DNA of 64,000 nucleotides from Paulinella micropora (GCA_019918135.1 WBZZ01005776.1:219853-283852); one strand, 5' to 3'; numbered from the stretch's first letter, positions 1-9,362 are shown. The notes: generated from the letters alone by a model not told the origin. Numbers and translations: made by a program.

Positions 1-1293
1 CAGCTTTGTGGTCGGTATCAAGGTCTACCTCGTCGACGCCGAAGCTTGCCTCCTCCGCCAGCTCGGAAGAGACGCAGATGTAATCCAGTAGATGCCTTCG
101 TCCACCTACATTTTCCTGCCTAGACCACCAATATTTGTCCCCCGTGGTTACGAAAACCCACTGAGATTGCGCAACCCCGTGGCAACAAGCATCGCAGCCA
201 GCAACTCACCATTCTCACTCCTAACCCCTCTACCCCTCCCATCTATCTCGCCAAAGAGGCCCACCACTCCCTCCTCCCGCGCTATTCTGGCGGGCCCCAG
301 CTTAGCATTAGCATCACCAACCGTAACCACATGACCTTTGGTGGCGAAGTAGGAGACGGCCGCCTGCCACGCCTCATAGGCTGCAATAGATTCCTCTCGT
401 TGATTTTCTTGGGGGAAGTAGCCGTTGCCGACGAACACATCCGACGCCGTCGCGCTCCCAGACGACAGCCTCACCCACAATTGCTGTGGGTGTGGAACAG
501 GCGCCTGTACAATGGTAGCGCACGGTGCCAGATAGTTGGCCACCAACGTCAAGACTCCCCCCAAGAGACGCGAGCCCGCACCAGTTGCAGCCGCTTTGCC
601 GAGGACTGCGAAGCCGTCGACTTGGAGCTTCTCCACCTTCTGCGACGATAGGTTGTGCTCCTGGACTCCGACGATCACCCAGCCTCGCTCCTTGTAGTGC
701 TCCGGCCATTCCCCAAAGCCTGGGCTATCCGCACCCACTTTGCCTTGCCAATTATGTGAGGCCACCCTCAGTGGGAAGCCTTTCACAAATTGGGAAGAAC
801 GAAGCTGATGCCGATGCCTGCGCTTCGGTTGAGCCCGCCTGGAGCCCTCCGCCACCCTCCACGGCCCATCCTGCACCCTCCGCCCCAGCTCCTCCAGCTC
901 CCGCATCCCGCCCCACTCCGCCAAGGGAAATTCACCGCTTGAGGCTTCGCCCTGGGGCTCGTCGACTTCCACGTCGAGCACCCAGTAGCCAAACCCCTGC
1001 TTGCGAAGCTCCCTCTGCATCTCTACATACTGGGCACCCCCCCGTGCAGCCCGCTGCTTCTCTCTTTCCCGGAAAGTCCTACCCGTCGCAACGTGAACCT
1101 TTCCCGTGAAGAACTTACGCTCCCGCAGCAGCCGCACCATCTTCTCCGCCTCCTCACAAGACGCACATTTAATCCGCAAATGCCGCCCGCTACCTCTGCC
1201 CGCGAATTCCACCTCGACCTCCCCGAGACCGAGAATTCGGAGCTCTCGCGCCATGACCACTGTCCATGCGATAGCCCCCATACTATGCAACAT
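1..1293 (-). pseudogene. LINE endonuclease (EEP/APE-like) with one frame break
   Basis: The 381-residue open segment at 1293-148 holds an endonuclease/exonuclease/phosphatase fold. SHNWQG (about residues 179-184) matches the first beta strand with its metal-binding Asn. QEHN (211-214) carries the catalytic Glu. GDANAKLG (326-333) is the GDxN motif. This frame stops near 148, but a neighbouring frame continues with LDYICVSSEL and ends in a TDHKA motif at the window edge, matching the C-terminal SDH motif of the fold. One frameshift near position 150-190 therefore interrupts the domain. The first 170 residues contain a CASCEEAE patch and charged helices with no family I can name. In intact LINEs this enzyme nicks target DNA to prime reverse transcription. 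Confidence 0.7.
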
Positions 1294-1640
1294 CTCTTAT
1301 CCAGGCTCATTTCGTACCTTCCTCCGCCACCTCCTCGGTGGCGGTACCGCTTGCCACACGCCGTGACCAGACCTTCCGGACGTGACTTCTCTTCCGAGGT
1401 TGGGGAGGGTGATCGAGATGCAGCAGGATTGCTGGCTCTACGTGATTCAGGTTGCCCGTCAGGTACGCGAGCACTCGACCACCCCACCCCGGCCGAGTAG
1501 CCATCGCCACCCGCAGGCGCACTCCCACGGGGAACGTCTAAACCTGAAGGATTACCGCCTTGACCCATAGGGCCAGCACTAGCGGCCGCGCTCTTCGCAT
1601 AAGAACCTGACATAAGTGGTATGGGACCCCGGTGCCGCAT
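1..1640 (-). mobile_element. Non-LTR retrotransposon (LINE), 5' part, cut by the window edge
   Basis: The minus strand reads an open segment at 1528-1307 and then a long one at 1293-148 with an endonuclease domain of the type found at the start of LINE ORF2. The reverse transcriptase expected after it would lie left of position 1, so it cannot be checked. The segment upstream of the endonuclease is Gly/Arg/Ser-rich and resembles nothing I recognise; it may be an ORF1 remnant or the 5' end of a single ORF. The element's 5' side faces a pair of long repeats at 1645-3394 that could be its 5' UTR. The LINE class is inferred from the endonuclease alone. Confidence 0.6.
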
Positions 1641-1644
1641 TGAT

Positions 1645-2262
1645 CGAGTTGTAAACTCGATAAATGAGGACCCAGGTGGGGTTATTTAAAGCTCAACCCT
1701 TAAAAAGCATACGTGTACGTATGTATAGGAATACACACAAACACTCACCTGCATCCGTAACCAGGCACGAGGCAGGACCCGCTGTGCATCATCGAGGTAG
1801 GTGTCGTGGCAAACCACCCTGCGTCCGATAAACGCTGCAAGTGAGTCATCTACCGAGAGCACAGAGTGACAGGCCCGTGCACGTGTACCCACCACCCCAT
1901 AACCCTCCGCCAGAGCAACCCCATGGCATCCGCAGGATGAGCACGAAGAGTGCTGAGAGAGAGGGTGAGCCAGGAGCCCCGCTCCGGTCCGTCGTTACTT
2001 TGGTCATTTAGTCGTTTCAAGGCTTGTGGTAAGGTGTAGGGCCTCTCGCCTTCGTACAAACTCCGACCGACAGTAGTTTGGTTGACCATCCTTCGCGGTG
2101 ACCCTCTGAACACAACCCCCTCCCCCAGTGCCCACCCCTTGTGATTCCAGAGGCCACCCCGAGCCAAGAGCCATGAGTATGATGAGCAACTCACATGAGT
2201 TACTCTCAGTAATTGGGACCCGTCTCATAAATCAATGGAACGCTTATCGTGCGCCCCTCATA
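1645..2262. repeat. Long repeat unit, copy 1
   Basis: About 620 bp that recurs at 2619-3394. Shared blocks include CTCGATAAA followed by GGGGTTATT and AAAGCTCAACCCTTAAAAA, the block CCACCCTGCGTCCGATA, GAGTCATCTACCGAGA, and CCAGAGGCCACCCCGAGCC near the end. No coding signal was seen. It starts just upstream of the minus-strand LINE, so it may be a 5' UTR (promoter) monomer, or an independent repeat. Confidence 0.75.
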
Positions 2263-2311
2263 GGCTCAGCCCGCCCATGTGAAAGCTAGGCCTCGCCCAA
2301 AGCAAAGCAAC

Positions 2312-2319
2312 AAAAAAAA

Positions 2320-2381
<62 letters not shown>
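2312..2381. repeat. A-run followed by (GA)n microsatellite
   Basis: About 17 A followed by about 26 GA units, lying in the spacer between the two long repeat copies. The spacer 2382-2618 shows no gene. Confidence 0.95.
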
Positions 2382-2385
<4 letters not shown>

Positions 2386-2618
2386 GCCGCCGTGGCTCGC
2401 CCGCAATCCAGCTGGGTGCACCTCGTCACAACCACTCATCGGCGTGAGCTCATAGCTGTGTGCGACATAGGTACAAGTGCAAGAGGAGAAACAGTGTGCC
2501 AGCGTGGATGTGTGGGTGAGGCAGTGCGGTGAGGCAAAGCAGCGATGCCAGTCGAATCCCTGGAGACGGAACCTAGCATCAAAAACATCGTATAAGTCTA
2601 CCCCAGGCCTCCATCCAC

Positions 2619-3394
2619 CGAGTGGTGAGCTCGATAAAAGAAGACCCGAGTGGGGTTATTGAAAGCTCAACCCTTAAAAAAGCATAAACATGTACGCCGC
2701 CAGGAACCCAACAACAATAACATAGCAGCCAGGAACCCAACAACAATAACATAGCAGCCAGGAACCCAACAACAAGAACATAGCAGCCAGGAACCCAACA
2801 ACAATAACATAGCAGCCAGGAACCCAACAACAATAACATAGCTTCCGTAACCAGCCTTCAGGAACCCGCCTCAGTTACCCGCCCCCGTAACCAGGCCAGA
2901 GACGTGACGTACTATGCATCATTGAGGTGTCGTGGCAAGCCACCCTGCGTCCGATAGAAGCTACAAAAGAGTCATCTACCGAGAACACTAAGTGACAGGC
3001 CCGGTCACATGCACCCAACACGTCCCGACCCTCCGCCAGAGCATCCCCATGGCATCCGCAAAGTGAGCACGAGGGGTTCTGGGAGAGAGGGTGAGACAGG
3101 AGCCCCGCGTCCAGGCAGTCGCTACTGTGGTAGTTGAGTGGTTTCAAGGCTTGTGGAAATGTGTGGGGCCTCTCGCCTTCATACCCACTCATACCGACAG
3201 TAGTTTAGTTAACCAACCTGTCCAGTGACCCACTGAGCCCAACCCCTCCCTCAGATAACCCTCACCCCCCGCACTCACCCCGAGTGATACCAGAGGCCAC
3301 CCCGAGCCAAGAGCCGTGAGCGTGGTGAGAGAGCTTCTCTCAGTAAAAGTTCCCGTCTCATGAATCAGTGGAGCACTGATTATGTACCCCTCAT
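2619..3394. repeat. Long repeat unit, copy 2
   Basis: Second copy of the 1645-2262 repeat in the same orientation, about 975 bp further on. It is longer mainly because it contains the 29-bp minisatellite at 2699-2842. The order of shared blocks is kept to the end, where both copies close on CCCCTCATA. Confidence 0.75.
2699..2842. repeat. 29-bp minisatellite, about 5 units
   Basis: Five nearly identical 29-bp units of the form CAGCCAGGAACCC then AACAACAATAACATAG in direct tandem, with no spacer between units. It lies inside long repeat copy 2 and is absent from copy 1, so it expanded after the copies separated or was lost from copy 1. Confidence 0.95.
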
Positions 3395-3463
3395 AACAAG
3401 CTGCCAACGGCCCCAACCCCGCCGTGTGGCGGTGACACCCAACCATGTATTGGTGCCCCCCAA

Positions 3464-3479
3464 AATAATAATAATAATA

Positions 3480-3517
<38 letters not shown>

Positions 3518-3572
3518 TATTATTATTATTATTATTATCATTATTATTGTTATCATTATTATTATTATTATT
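3464..3572. repeat. AAT/ATT microsatellite
   Basis: AAT units switch to ATT units near 3480, giving a palindromic junction. A SINE copy starts directly at its right end. Confidence 0.95.
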
Positions 3573-3818
3573 GCCCAGTGGTCAAGTTCTACCATCTGGG
3601 CCCTGTCGCCAGTTCGATTCCCGTCGGTGCCACCAGTATTTTCATTGAACATACCGGTCCGTCTGGAAGTGTCGGAACTGCCCGTGCGGGGGTGTCATTA
3701 GAGCCTATCGTCAATTCTTCGTACTCCCCTCACGGGTGAGACGATGGAGGCGCATGTGCAGATTTGCATCAGCCATTGACAGAGAAGCACTATTATTATT
3801 ATTATTATTATTATTATT
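3573..3818 (+). mobile_element. tRNA-derived SINE, copy a (5'-truncated)
   Basis: Body 3573-3790 with a TTA tail to about 3818. It lacks the first dozen bases seen in copy b but keeps most of the A-box region, the B box (GTTCGATTCC) and the tRNA-unrelated body. It carries one copy of the CCAGTATTTTCATTGAAC block, as does copy c. Confidence 0.85.
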
Positions 3819-3819
3819 T

Positions 3820-4085
3820 GGACACCGTGATAGCCCAGTGGTCAAGTTCTACCATCTGGGCCCTGTCGCCAGTTCGATTCCCGTCGGTGCCACCAGTATT
3901 TTCATTGAACGTACCCGTCCGTCTGGACCAGTATTTTCATTGAACATACCGGCCCGTCTGGAAGTGTTGGAACTGCCCTTGCGGGGGTGTCATTAGAGCT
4001 TATCGTCAATTCTTCGTACTCCCCTCACGGGTGAGACGATGGAGGCGCATGTGCAGAAATGCATCAGCCATTGACAGAGAAGCAC

Positions 4086-4137
<52 letters not shown>

Positions 4138-4138
4138 G
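3820..4138 (+). mobile_element. tRNA-derived SINE, copy b, with TTA tail
   Basis: The head resembles a tRNA: A box TAGCCCAGTGG at 3831-3841, B box AGTTCGATTCC at 3871-3881 with normal spacing, and CGGTGCCACCA after it like an acceptor end. These are internal RNA polymerase III promoter elements. The body continues to GAGAAGCAC at 4085, followed by a TTA array to 4138 in place of a poly(A) tail. A block of about 35 bp in the body is duplicated, as in copies d and e, marking a subfamily. Confidence 0.9.
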
Positions 4139-4236
4139 TAAACAGGGGCTGCGCCAACACCTGAAAGGATGGTTTGCGGTGCGCCCCCCCCCCCTCCCCC
4201 TCCACTTCCTAAGGTCGTTTTTCCTCTCATTCTCAC

Positions 4237-5016
4237 ATGCACAACTTTTACAGCCTTGGAGCAATCTCAGCCATTCATTTTGGTCCCGGCGAATTCACTT
4301 CGGGTACGTACAATTGCGGGGCTGCGGTTCCCGGGACCCCCGGACCCCCCCGTTCCACAGTCGACAGGGTACGTTCACTTGCCGGAGGTAACCGGCATAA
4401 ACCCTGCCGGCACAACTCTTAGAGCCTTGGAGCATTCTCAGCTATTCGTTTTGGTGCCGGCTAATTTGCGTGGGGCACGTACGATTACCGGGCTGGGGTT
4501 CCTGGGGGGAGGCCCCCCGGACCCCCCTTCCCCGTCGACAGGGTACGTTCCATTGCCGGAGGTACCAGCAGAACGCAAGTGTAAGCTCTGGTGGCACAAA
4601 AACCTAAAATCTCTGGTTTTTGTGCCACCCGGCACCAAAAGTTTTGGATCTCCGGAGAGAGCTCACCGAGAGGTGTCGGGTACACCAAACATCAGCCTCA
4701 AACTCTGGTGTGCGCGAACGGCGCCTGGTGGCACAAAAACCTGAATTTTCTGGTTTTTGCGCCACCCGGCGCCACAGTTTTTATATTTTTGAAGAGAGCT
4801 TATCAAGAAGTGTCAGATACAACATATATCAGCCGCTAAATCCCTCTGGTGTGCGCAAACGGCGCCTGGTGGCACAAAGACCTCAATTTTCTGGTTTGTG
4901 TGCCACCCGCGACCAAAACGGGTACGTACAATTGCAGGACTTTGTGTGTGTGTTGGGCGGGGGCCGGACCCCTCCTTCCCCGTCCACAGGGTACGTTCAA
5001 TTACAGGAAGTACCGG
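4237..5016. repeat. Degenerate tandem array with three related hairpins
   Basis: Two motif sets alternate. Set 1, at about 4298-4396, 4466-4566 and 4919-5016, opens with TACGTAC or CACGTACGATT and closes with CAGGGTACGTTC. Set 2 is three hairpins at 4590-4629, 4727-4766 and 4868-4907, each with 15-bp arms beginning GGTGGCACAAA and a 10-nt loop. The first hairpin is perfect and the others have one or two mismatches. Also, 4237-4290 is repeated at about 4408-4462 (AGCCTTGGAGCA). No plausible protein was found. Family unknown. Confidence 0.75.
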
Positions 5017-5028
5017 CAAGTACTCCCA

Positions 5029-5390
5029 AAAAAAAGGAATTTTAGCATTCAGGACACTCCCCTAACGCAAATATTTGTGTGAATTCCAAAAAAAAATTAT
5101 ATCAGCATCAACATCGAGTCTGGGGCTAGCCACCCTGTCAATATGAGCTCCCAACTCCTCCTGGTTCCCACAAACCATGATTTTTAGGGACAGGGGGTGC
5201 AAAAAGACCAAAAAAAACAAGGAATTTTGGCATTCAGGACAATGCCCTAACGCAAATATTTGCATGAATTCCAAAAAAAAATTATATCAGCATCAAGATC
5301 GAGTCTGGGGCTAGCCACCCTGCAAATATGAGCTCCCAACTTCTCCTGGTTCCCACAAACCATGATTTATAGGGACAGGGGTGCGAAAAT
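5029..5390. repeat. Tandem duplication of about 180 bp
   Basis: 5029-5208 and 5210-5390 are near-identical direct copies. Shared text includes AATTCCAAAAAAAAATTATA, GAGTCTGGGGCTAGCCACCC and GGTTCCCACAAACCATGATT. No coding capacity was seen. Confidence 0.9.
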
Positions 5391-5456
5391 GCGGGGTGGC
5401 ATTTTCTCCCTCCCCTCAAACCCCCCACCCCCTACTAACAACACCTTTCAGGGATT

Positions 5457-5464
5457 ATTATTAT

Positions 5465-5531
<67 letters not shown>
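5457..5531. repeat. (TAG)n microsatellite
   Basis: About 24 uninterrupted TAG/AGT units preceded by a few TTA units. Confidence 0.95.
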
Positions 5532-5532
<1 letters not shown>

Positions 5533-5610
5533 TTAATATTTGGAGTGTTGACTGTGACATATTTGAGGGAAATCCCGATGAAAAAACCTAGTCACACTTG
5601 CTAAACAGAG

Positions 5611-6034
5611 TTCCAGCCCAATGGCCTCAAGGCGTTAAACTGTGACGCCAACTCATAACCCTTTGGTGGTAGATGCTGGGGAGGAGGGTCGTTGCGCGCG
5701 TAAAAGATCTTAAACTCCGCATATGCTGGTTGATAGCCCAGGACCCAGCAGACACCAGATTGTTATGGGTGGGGTTTCGAGGCAGCTCTAGCAACCGCGC
5801 TTGGTGTATGCACTTGCACATTCGGTGACGTCTTGCAAGATGTTGCTGGGACTGCGGAATAACCTCGGCTTAGTGCAGTCTTGCCCTCAGGAGCTCCATC
5901 GGTGGCCCCGATCATCAGGCGAGAGACTGACACGGGGGGGTGGAGGACCTCGAACAAGGGTATTGGAGGCTTATGTCCGTTGAGGATATGCCATTAGCTG
6001 CATCAGTACGCCTCAGATATAGTATTATTATTAA

Positions 6035-6091
<57 letters not shown>
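5611..6091 (+). mobile_element. Second TTA-tailed repeat family, copy f
   Basis: Body 5611-6022 followed by a TTA array to 6091. The same sequence occurs on the minus strand at 7780-8195, so it is a dispersed family of about 415 bp. CAGCCCAATGG at 5614-5624 is close to a pol III A box, but no B box was found, so tRNA origin is unproven. The 3' TTA tail is shared with the tRNA-SINEs, which suggests mobilisation by the same LINE machinery. Confidence 0.8.
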
Positions 6092-6092
<1 letters not shown>

Positions 6093-6265
6093 TAGGGAGT
6101 ACATGGCCATTGGTCCTTTTCAATGGGCTGATTGGTATAAAGCTCCTAGAGTAATGTTCTATGCCGTCACTTCCTTTATTCTACCGATTGGTGTGGAGAC
6201 TTTCCTTATGGAATGGAGGACTGGATGCACATGGCCTTTTGGCTCAGCAATTGGCAGGAGATACA

Positions 6266-6400
6266 TTATTATTATTATTATTGTTATTATTATTGTTGTT
6301 GTTGTTGTTGTTATCATCATCATCATCATCATCATCATCATTCATCATCATTCATTATCATCATTCATCACCGCCACCATCACCACGCCACCACCATCAC
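6266..6400. repeat. ATT/GTT/ATC compound microsatellite
   Basis: ATT, GTT, ATC and CACC-type trinucleotides run one into another. The adjoining 6092-6265 is non-repetitive and open in one frame, but shows no recognisable protein. Confidence 0.9.
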
Positions 6401-6436
6401 CATAGTCTTGTACTCTCTTGGTGTGTGTATGTTTAG

Positions 6437-6490
6437 GAAGAATCCATTGAGGAGGGGGAACTACGTGCCATGATCAGCGAGTTCGATCAA
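6437..6490 (+). CDS. Internal exon of an EF-hand (centrin/calmodulin-like) host gene
   Basis: A 54-bp exon lies between the acceptor GTATGTTTAG and a GT donor (CAA followed by GTCCGT). It encodes EESIEEGELRAMISEFDQ, the entering helix and first two loop residues of an EF-hand. In phase 0 it joins the exon at 8497, giving the loop DQNGDGVIDEAE with Asp, Asn, Asp, Asp and Glu at positions 1, 3, 5, 9 and 12. EF-hand proteins of this type bind Ca2+; centrins act at basal bodies and centrosomes. Earlier exons were not found and probably lie left of the window or went unrecognised. The donor GTCCGT is weak, but the exact completion of the loop supports the model. Confidence 0.7.
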
Positions 6491-6788
6491 GTCCGTTCCT
6501 TGCACGTGTCTGCACATATGTGTCTGCAAACCTGTTCTATCTGCATGCCTGAGCTGGTGATTTCATCAATGCAGAGGGCATGCATGTGCTGCCCTCACGT
6601 GAGCACATGTTTGTGTCTTTGTCACATGACGTGCTTCCGCGTTGCATAACCTTTCTTCATTGTAAAATATATTTTGCTGGTCTTGGTATGTGCGCCTTGC
6701 TGTTCCTAGCACGCATACCACCATGCGCACATTTCGCCTGTGCGTGCCCACAATCTCCCTCCTCCCCCACCCCACCGACGCCTGTTCG

Positions 6789-6789
<1 letters not shown>

Positions 6790-6869
<80 letters not shown>

Positions 6870-6873
6870 AATA
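6790..6873. repeat. CT/TA/CA/AAT compound microsatellite
   Basis: Runs of CT, TA, CA, TA and then AAT. The last 18 bp serve as the tail of SINE copy c (minus strand). It lies in the intron of the EF-hand gene. 6491-6789 shows no other feature. Confidence 0.9.
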
Positions 6874-7104
6874 GTGCTTCTCTGTCAATGGCTGATGCAA
6901 ATCTGCACATGCGCCTCCATCGTCTCACCGGTGAGGGGAGTACGAAGAATTGACGATAGGCTCTAATGACACCCATGCAAGGGCAGTTCCAACACTTCCA
7001 GACGGACCGGTATGTTCAATGAAAATACTGGTGGCACCGACGGGAATCGAACTGGCGACAGGGCCCAGATGGTAGAACTTGACCACTGGGCTATCACGGT
7101 GTCC
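6856..7104 (-). mobile_element. tRNA-derived SINE, copy c
   Basis: Minus-strand copy with body 7104-6874 and a short TTA tail at 6873-6856. It begins with GGAC-type acceptor bases and retains A and B boxes. It carries a single CCAGTATTTTCATTGAAC block, as copy a does. Confidence 0.9.
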
Positions 7105-7161
<57 letters not shown>

Positions 7162-7427
7162 GTGCTTCTCTGTCAATGGCTGATGCATTTCTGCACATGC
7201 GCCTCCATCGTCTCACCCGCGAGGGGAGTACGAAGAATTGACGATAAGCTCTAATGACACCCCCGCAAGGGCAGTTCCAACACTTCCAGACGGGCCGGTA
7301 TGTTCAATGAAAATACTGGTCCAGACGGATCGGTATGTTCAATGAAAATACTGGTGGCACCGACGGGAATCGAACTGGCGACAGAACTCAGATGGTAGAA
7401 CTTGACCACTGGGCTATCACGGTGTCC
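7105..7427 (-). mobile_element. tRNA-derived SINE, copy d
   Basis: Minus-strand body 7427-7162 with a TTA tail at 7161-7105. It carries the duplicated block of about 35 bp seen in copies b and e. Its tail is directly followed by the head of copy c. Confidence 0.9.
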
Positions 7428-7469
<42 letters not shown>

Positions 7470-7737
7470 GTGCTTCTCTGTCAATGGCTGATGCATTTCT
7501 GCACATGCGCCTCCATCGTCTCACCCGTGAGGGGAGTACGAAGAATTGACGATAAGCTCTAATGACACCCCCGCAAGGGCAGTTCCAACACTTCCAGACG
7601 GACCGGTATGTTCAATGAAAATACTGGTCCAGAAATAGACCGGTATGTTCAATGAAAATACTGGTGGCACCGACGGGAATCGAACTGGCGACAGGGCCCA
7701 GATGGTAGAACTTGACCACTGGGCTATCACGGTGTCC
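7428..7737 (-). mobile_element. tRNA-derived SINE, copy e
   Basis: Minus-strand body 7737-7470 with a TTA tail at 7469-7428. The duplicated block is present, slightly diverged from that of copy d. Its head abuts the TTA tail of repeat copy g. Confidence 0.9.
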
Positions 7738-7779
<42 letters not shown>

Positions 7780-8195
7780 TACTTCCTCTAAGGCATACTG
7801 ATGCAGCTGATGGCACGATCCGTTTCCGAACATGAGCCTCCATGCCCTTGTTCGAGGTGCTCCATCCCCACCTAGTCAGTCTCTCGACTGATTATAGGGG
7901 CCACCGATGGAGCTCCTGAGGGCAAGACTACACTCAGCCGAGGTTATTCCGCAGTCCCAACAACCTCTTGCAAAACGTTGCCGCATGTGCAAGTGCGTAC
8001 ACCAAGCATGGTTGCTAGAACTACCTCAAAACCCCACCCATAACAATTTGGTATCCGCTGGGTCCACGGGCTATCAACCGGCATAGCGGAGTTTAAGATC
8101 TTCGACGGGCGCCCAACGACCCTCCTCCCCAGCATCATCCACCAAATGGTTTTGAGTTGGCATCACAGTTGAACGCCGTAAGGCCATTGGGCTGA
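7738..8195 (-). mobile_element. Second TTA-tailed repeat family, copy g
   Basis: Reverse-strand copy of the 5611-6022 repeat with a TTA tail at 7779-7738. Alignment by eye is continuous from the CAGCCCAATGG head (near 8190) to GCTGCATCAGTA near the tail, with scattered substitutions. Confidence 0.8.
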
Positions 8196-8248
8196 ATAAT
8201 AATAATAATAATTATAATAATAAATATATATGTATATATATATATAAT

Positions 8249-8342
<94 letters not shown>

Positions 8343-8345
8343 CTT
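8196..8345. repeat. AAT/TA then (GATA)n microsatellite
   Basis: AAT and TA units to about 8249, then about 23 units of GATA to 8342. Confidence 0.95.
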
Positions 8346-8496
8346 CCTCCCTTTCCCCCCCCCCCCCCTCTTTCCTCACTCCTCTCTTTTCCACTCTCTC
8401 TCTCTCTCACTCTCTCTCTTCTCTTTCTCTCTTGCTCGCTCGCTTGCTCTCGCTCTCACTCTCGCTTTCGGTCTATGGGTCGGCTGTGTGGGATAG
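8346..8496 (+). promoter_or_regulatory. Pyrimidine-rich intron end and 3' splice site
   Basis: A C-run and long CT-rich tract (about 8346-8470) precede GTGTGGGATAG, whose AG at 8495-8496 is the proposed acceptor for the EF-hand last exon. The tract is a suitable polypyrimidine region though unusually long. Confidence 0.55.
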
Positions 8497-8568
8497 AACG
8501 GGGATGGTGTGATCGACGAGGCGGAGTTTCTGGACATTATGGCGCAGGCCGCGCGCTACGACGCCTAA
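8497..8568 (+). CDS. Last exon of the EF-hand (centrin/calmodulin-like) host gene
   Basis: The exon encodes NGDGVIDEAEFLDIM and a short tail AQAARYDA ending at a TAA stop (8566-8568). It supplies loop positions 3-12 and the exiting helix of an EF-hand whose start is encoded at 6437-6490. EFLDIM near the C-terminus resembles the EFLRIM end of centrins more than the calmodulin ending, but with 41 residues the subfamily cannot be fixed. The 2,006-bp intron between the two exons holds three SINEs and one copy of the second repeat, all on the opposite strand. Upstream of the acceptor the same frame is closed by the TAG of the splice site, consistent with splicing. Confidence 0.7.
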   Translation, partial: NGDGVIDEAEFLDIMAQAARYDA

Positions 8569-8718
8569 GCCGCCAGTCGCCCTTGCTTTCTTCCCTCTTT
8601 TTTCTGCAAGCCCCAGGGCTTCTCAACCCCCACACATTACCAGATTCTCCGATCAACCCCTCCCCTTCGCTTCCTCCGCCTGCCCCCCCTCCTGTTTGTG
8701 TGTGTGTGTTTGTCTCTA

Positions 8719-8754
<36 letters not shown>

Positions 8755-9139
8755 TCCAGAAAAGTGCTGCTGGAACACAAATGTAAACATCCGACTCCAA
8801 CATTTGTGCGGGCTCAAGCTAAAGATATATCTTATTAGAGTAGGCAAAGCAGTAGATTCCGTTTGCCCAGTGTATATGTGCCTGGTGGTGACTGCGGACT
8901 GACAGCACTCACTCTCTTGGAAATTCTTAGCATCTTTTTAACCTCTTTTCAAAATTCCAAGCCTTACGATGATTTTCTTTTCAATGGTCCTGCCCCCAGC
9001 GGTGGTGCCTTATTGTCAAAGTCAACTGATTCTATTGGTCCTCTGGCACTGTTGCCTTCCGCCCTTAATCGCGATGAAAATTATTCAATCGTCAATATTG
9101 CTAAAACCTTGTCGTGAGTGCTCGTGTATTCTGATCGCG
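8569..9139 (+). other. 3' flank of the EF-hand gene; probable 3' UTR and spacer
   Basis: Contains TG and CT microsatellites (about 8695-8755). An 84-codon open stretch at 8863-9117 has no recognisable domain and no supporting splice signals, so I do not call it a gene. The beginning is plausibly 3' UTR. No clear polyadenylation site was picked out. Confidence 0.4.
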
Positions 9140-9141
9140 TA

Positions 9142-9360
9142 AGGTTTTGGTTTTAATAATTCGCGTTTTAACAATGCGCGCTATACCTCATCCGCGCAAG
9201 CCAGGAGGCGCATTCGGCTGATGCTAGGTCAGCGACTAGACTGCGTCAGGACCTGCTGCTTTACGTAACCTCAGCCCGATCCGGCTCTTGCTTGATATGG
9301 ACGAGGTGGCAGTCTTGTGCCGCGAATTACAAAAAACGCGAATAATTAAAACCAAAACCT
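9142..9360. mobile_element. MITE with 28-bp terminal inverted repeats and TA target duplication
   Basis: The left arm 9142-9169 (AGGTTTTGGTTTTAATAATT and on) is the reverse complement of 9333-9360 with one mismatch. TA flanks both ends (9140-9141 and 9361-9362). The 163-bp interior is non-coding, with CGCG-rich patches. Size, inverted ends and the TA duplication fit a non-autonomous Tc1/mariner-type element, but the superfamily is inferred from the target duplication only. Confidence 0.8.
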
Positions 9361-9362
9361 TA

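Noticed and set aside
2699-2842. CRISPR-like array
   Set aside because: The 29-bp repeats are directly adjacent with no spacers, in eukaryotic DNA, inside a transposon-like repeat.
3821-3892. A functional tRNA gene
   Set aside because: A and B boxes and an acceptor-like end are present, but the same head recurs at least five times fused to a common non-tRNA body with TTA tails, so these are SINEs.
3464-4138. Poly-Ile, poly-Tyr and poly-Asn reading frames
   Set aside because: They are translations of AAT/TTA arrays. The non-repeat parts belong to SINEs.
8863-9117. An 84-residue plus-strand protein
   Set aside because: There is no domain, no upstream signal and only modest length. It lies in the likely 3' flank of the EF-hand gene.
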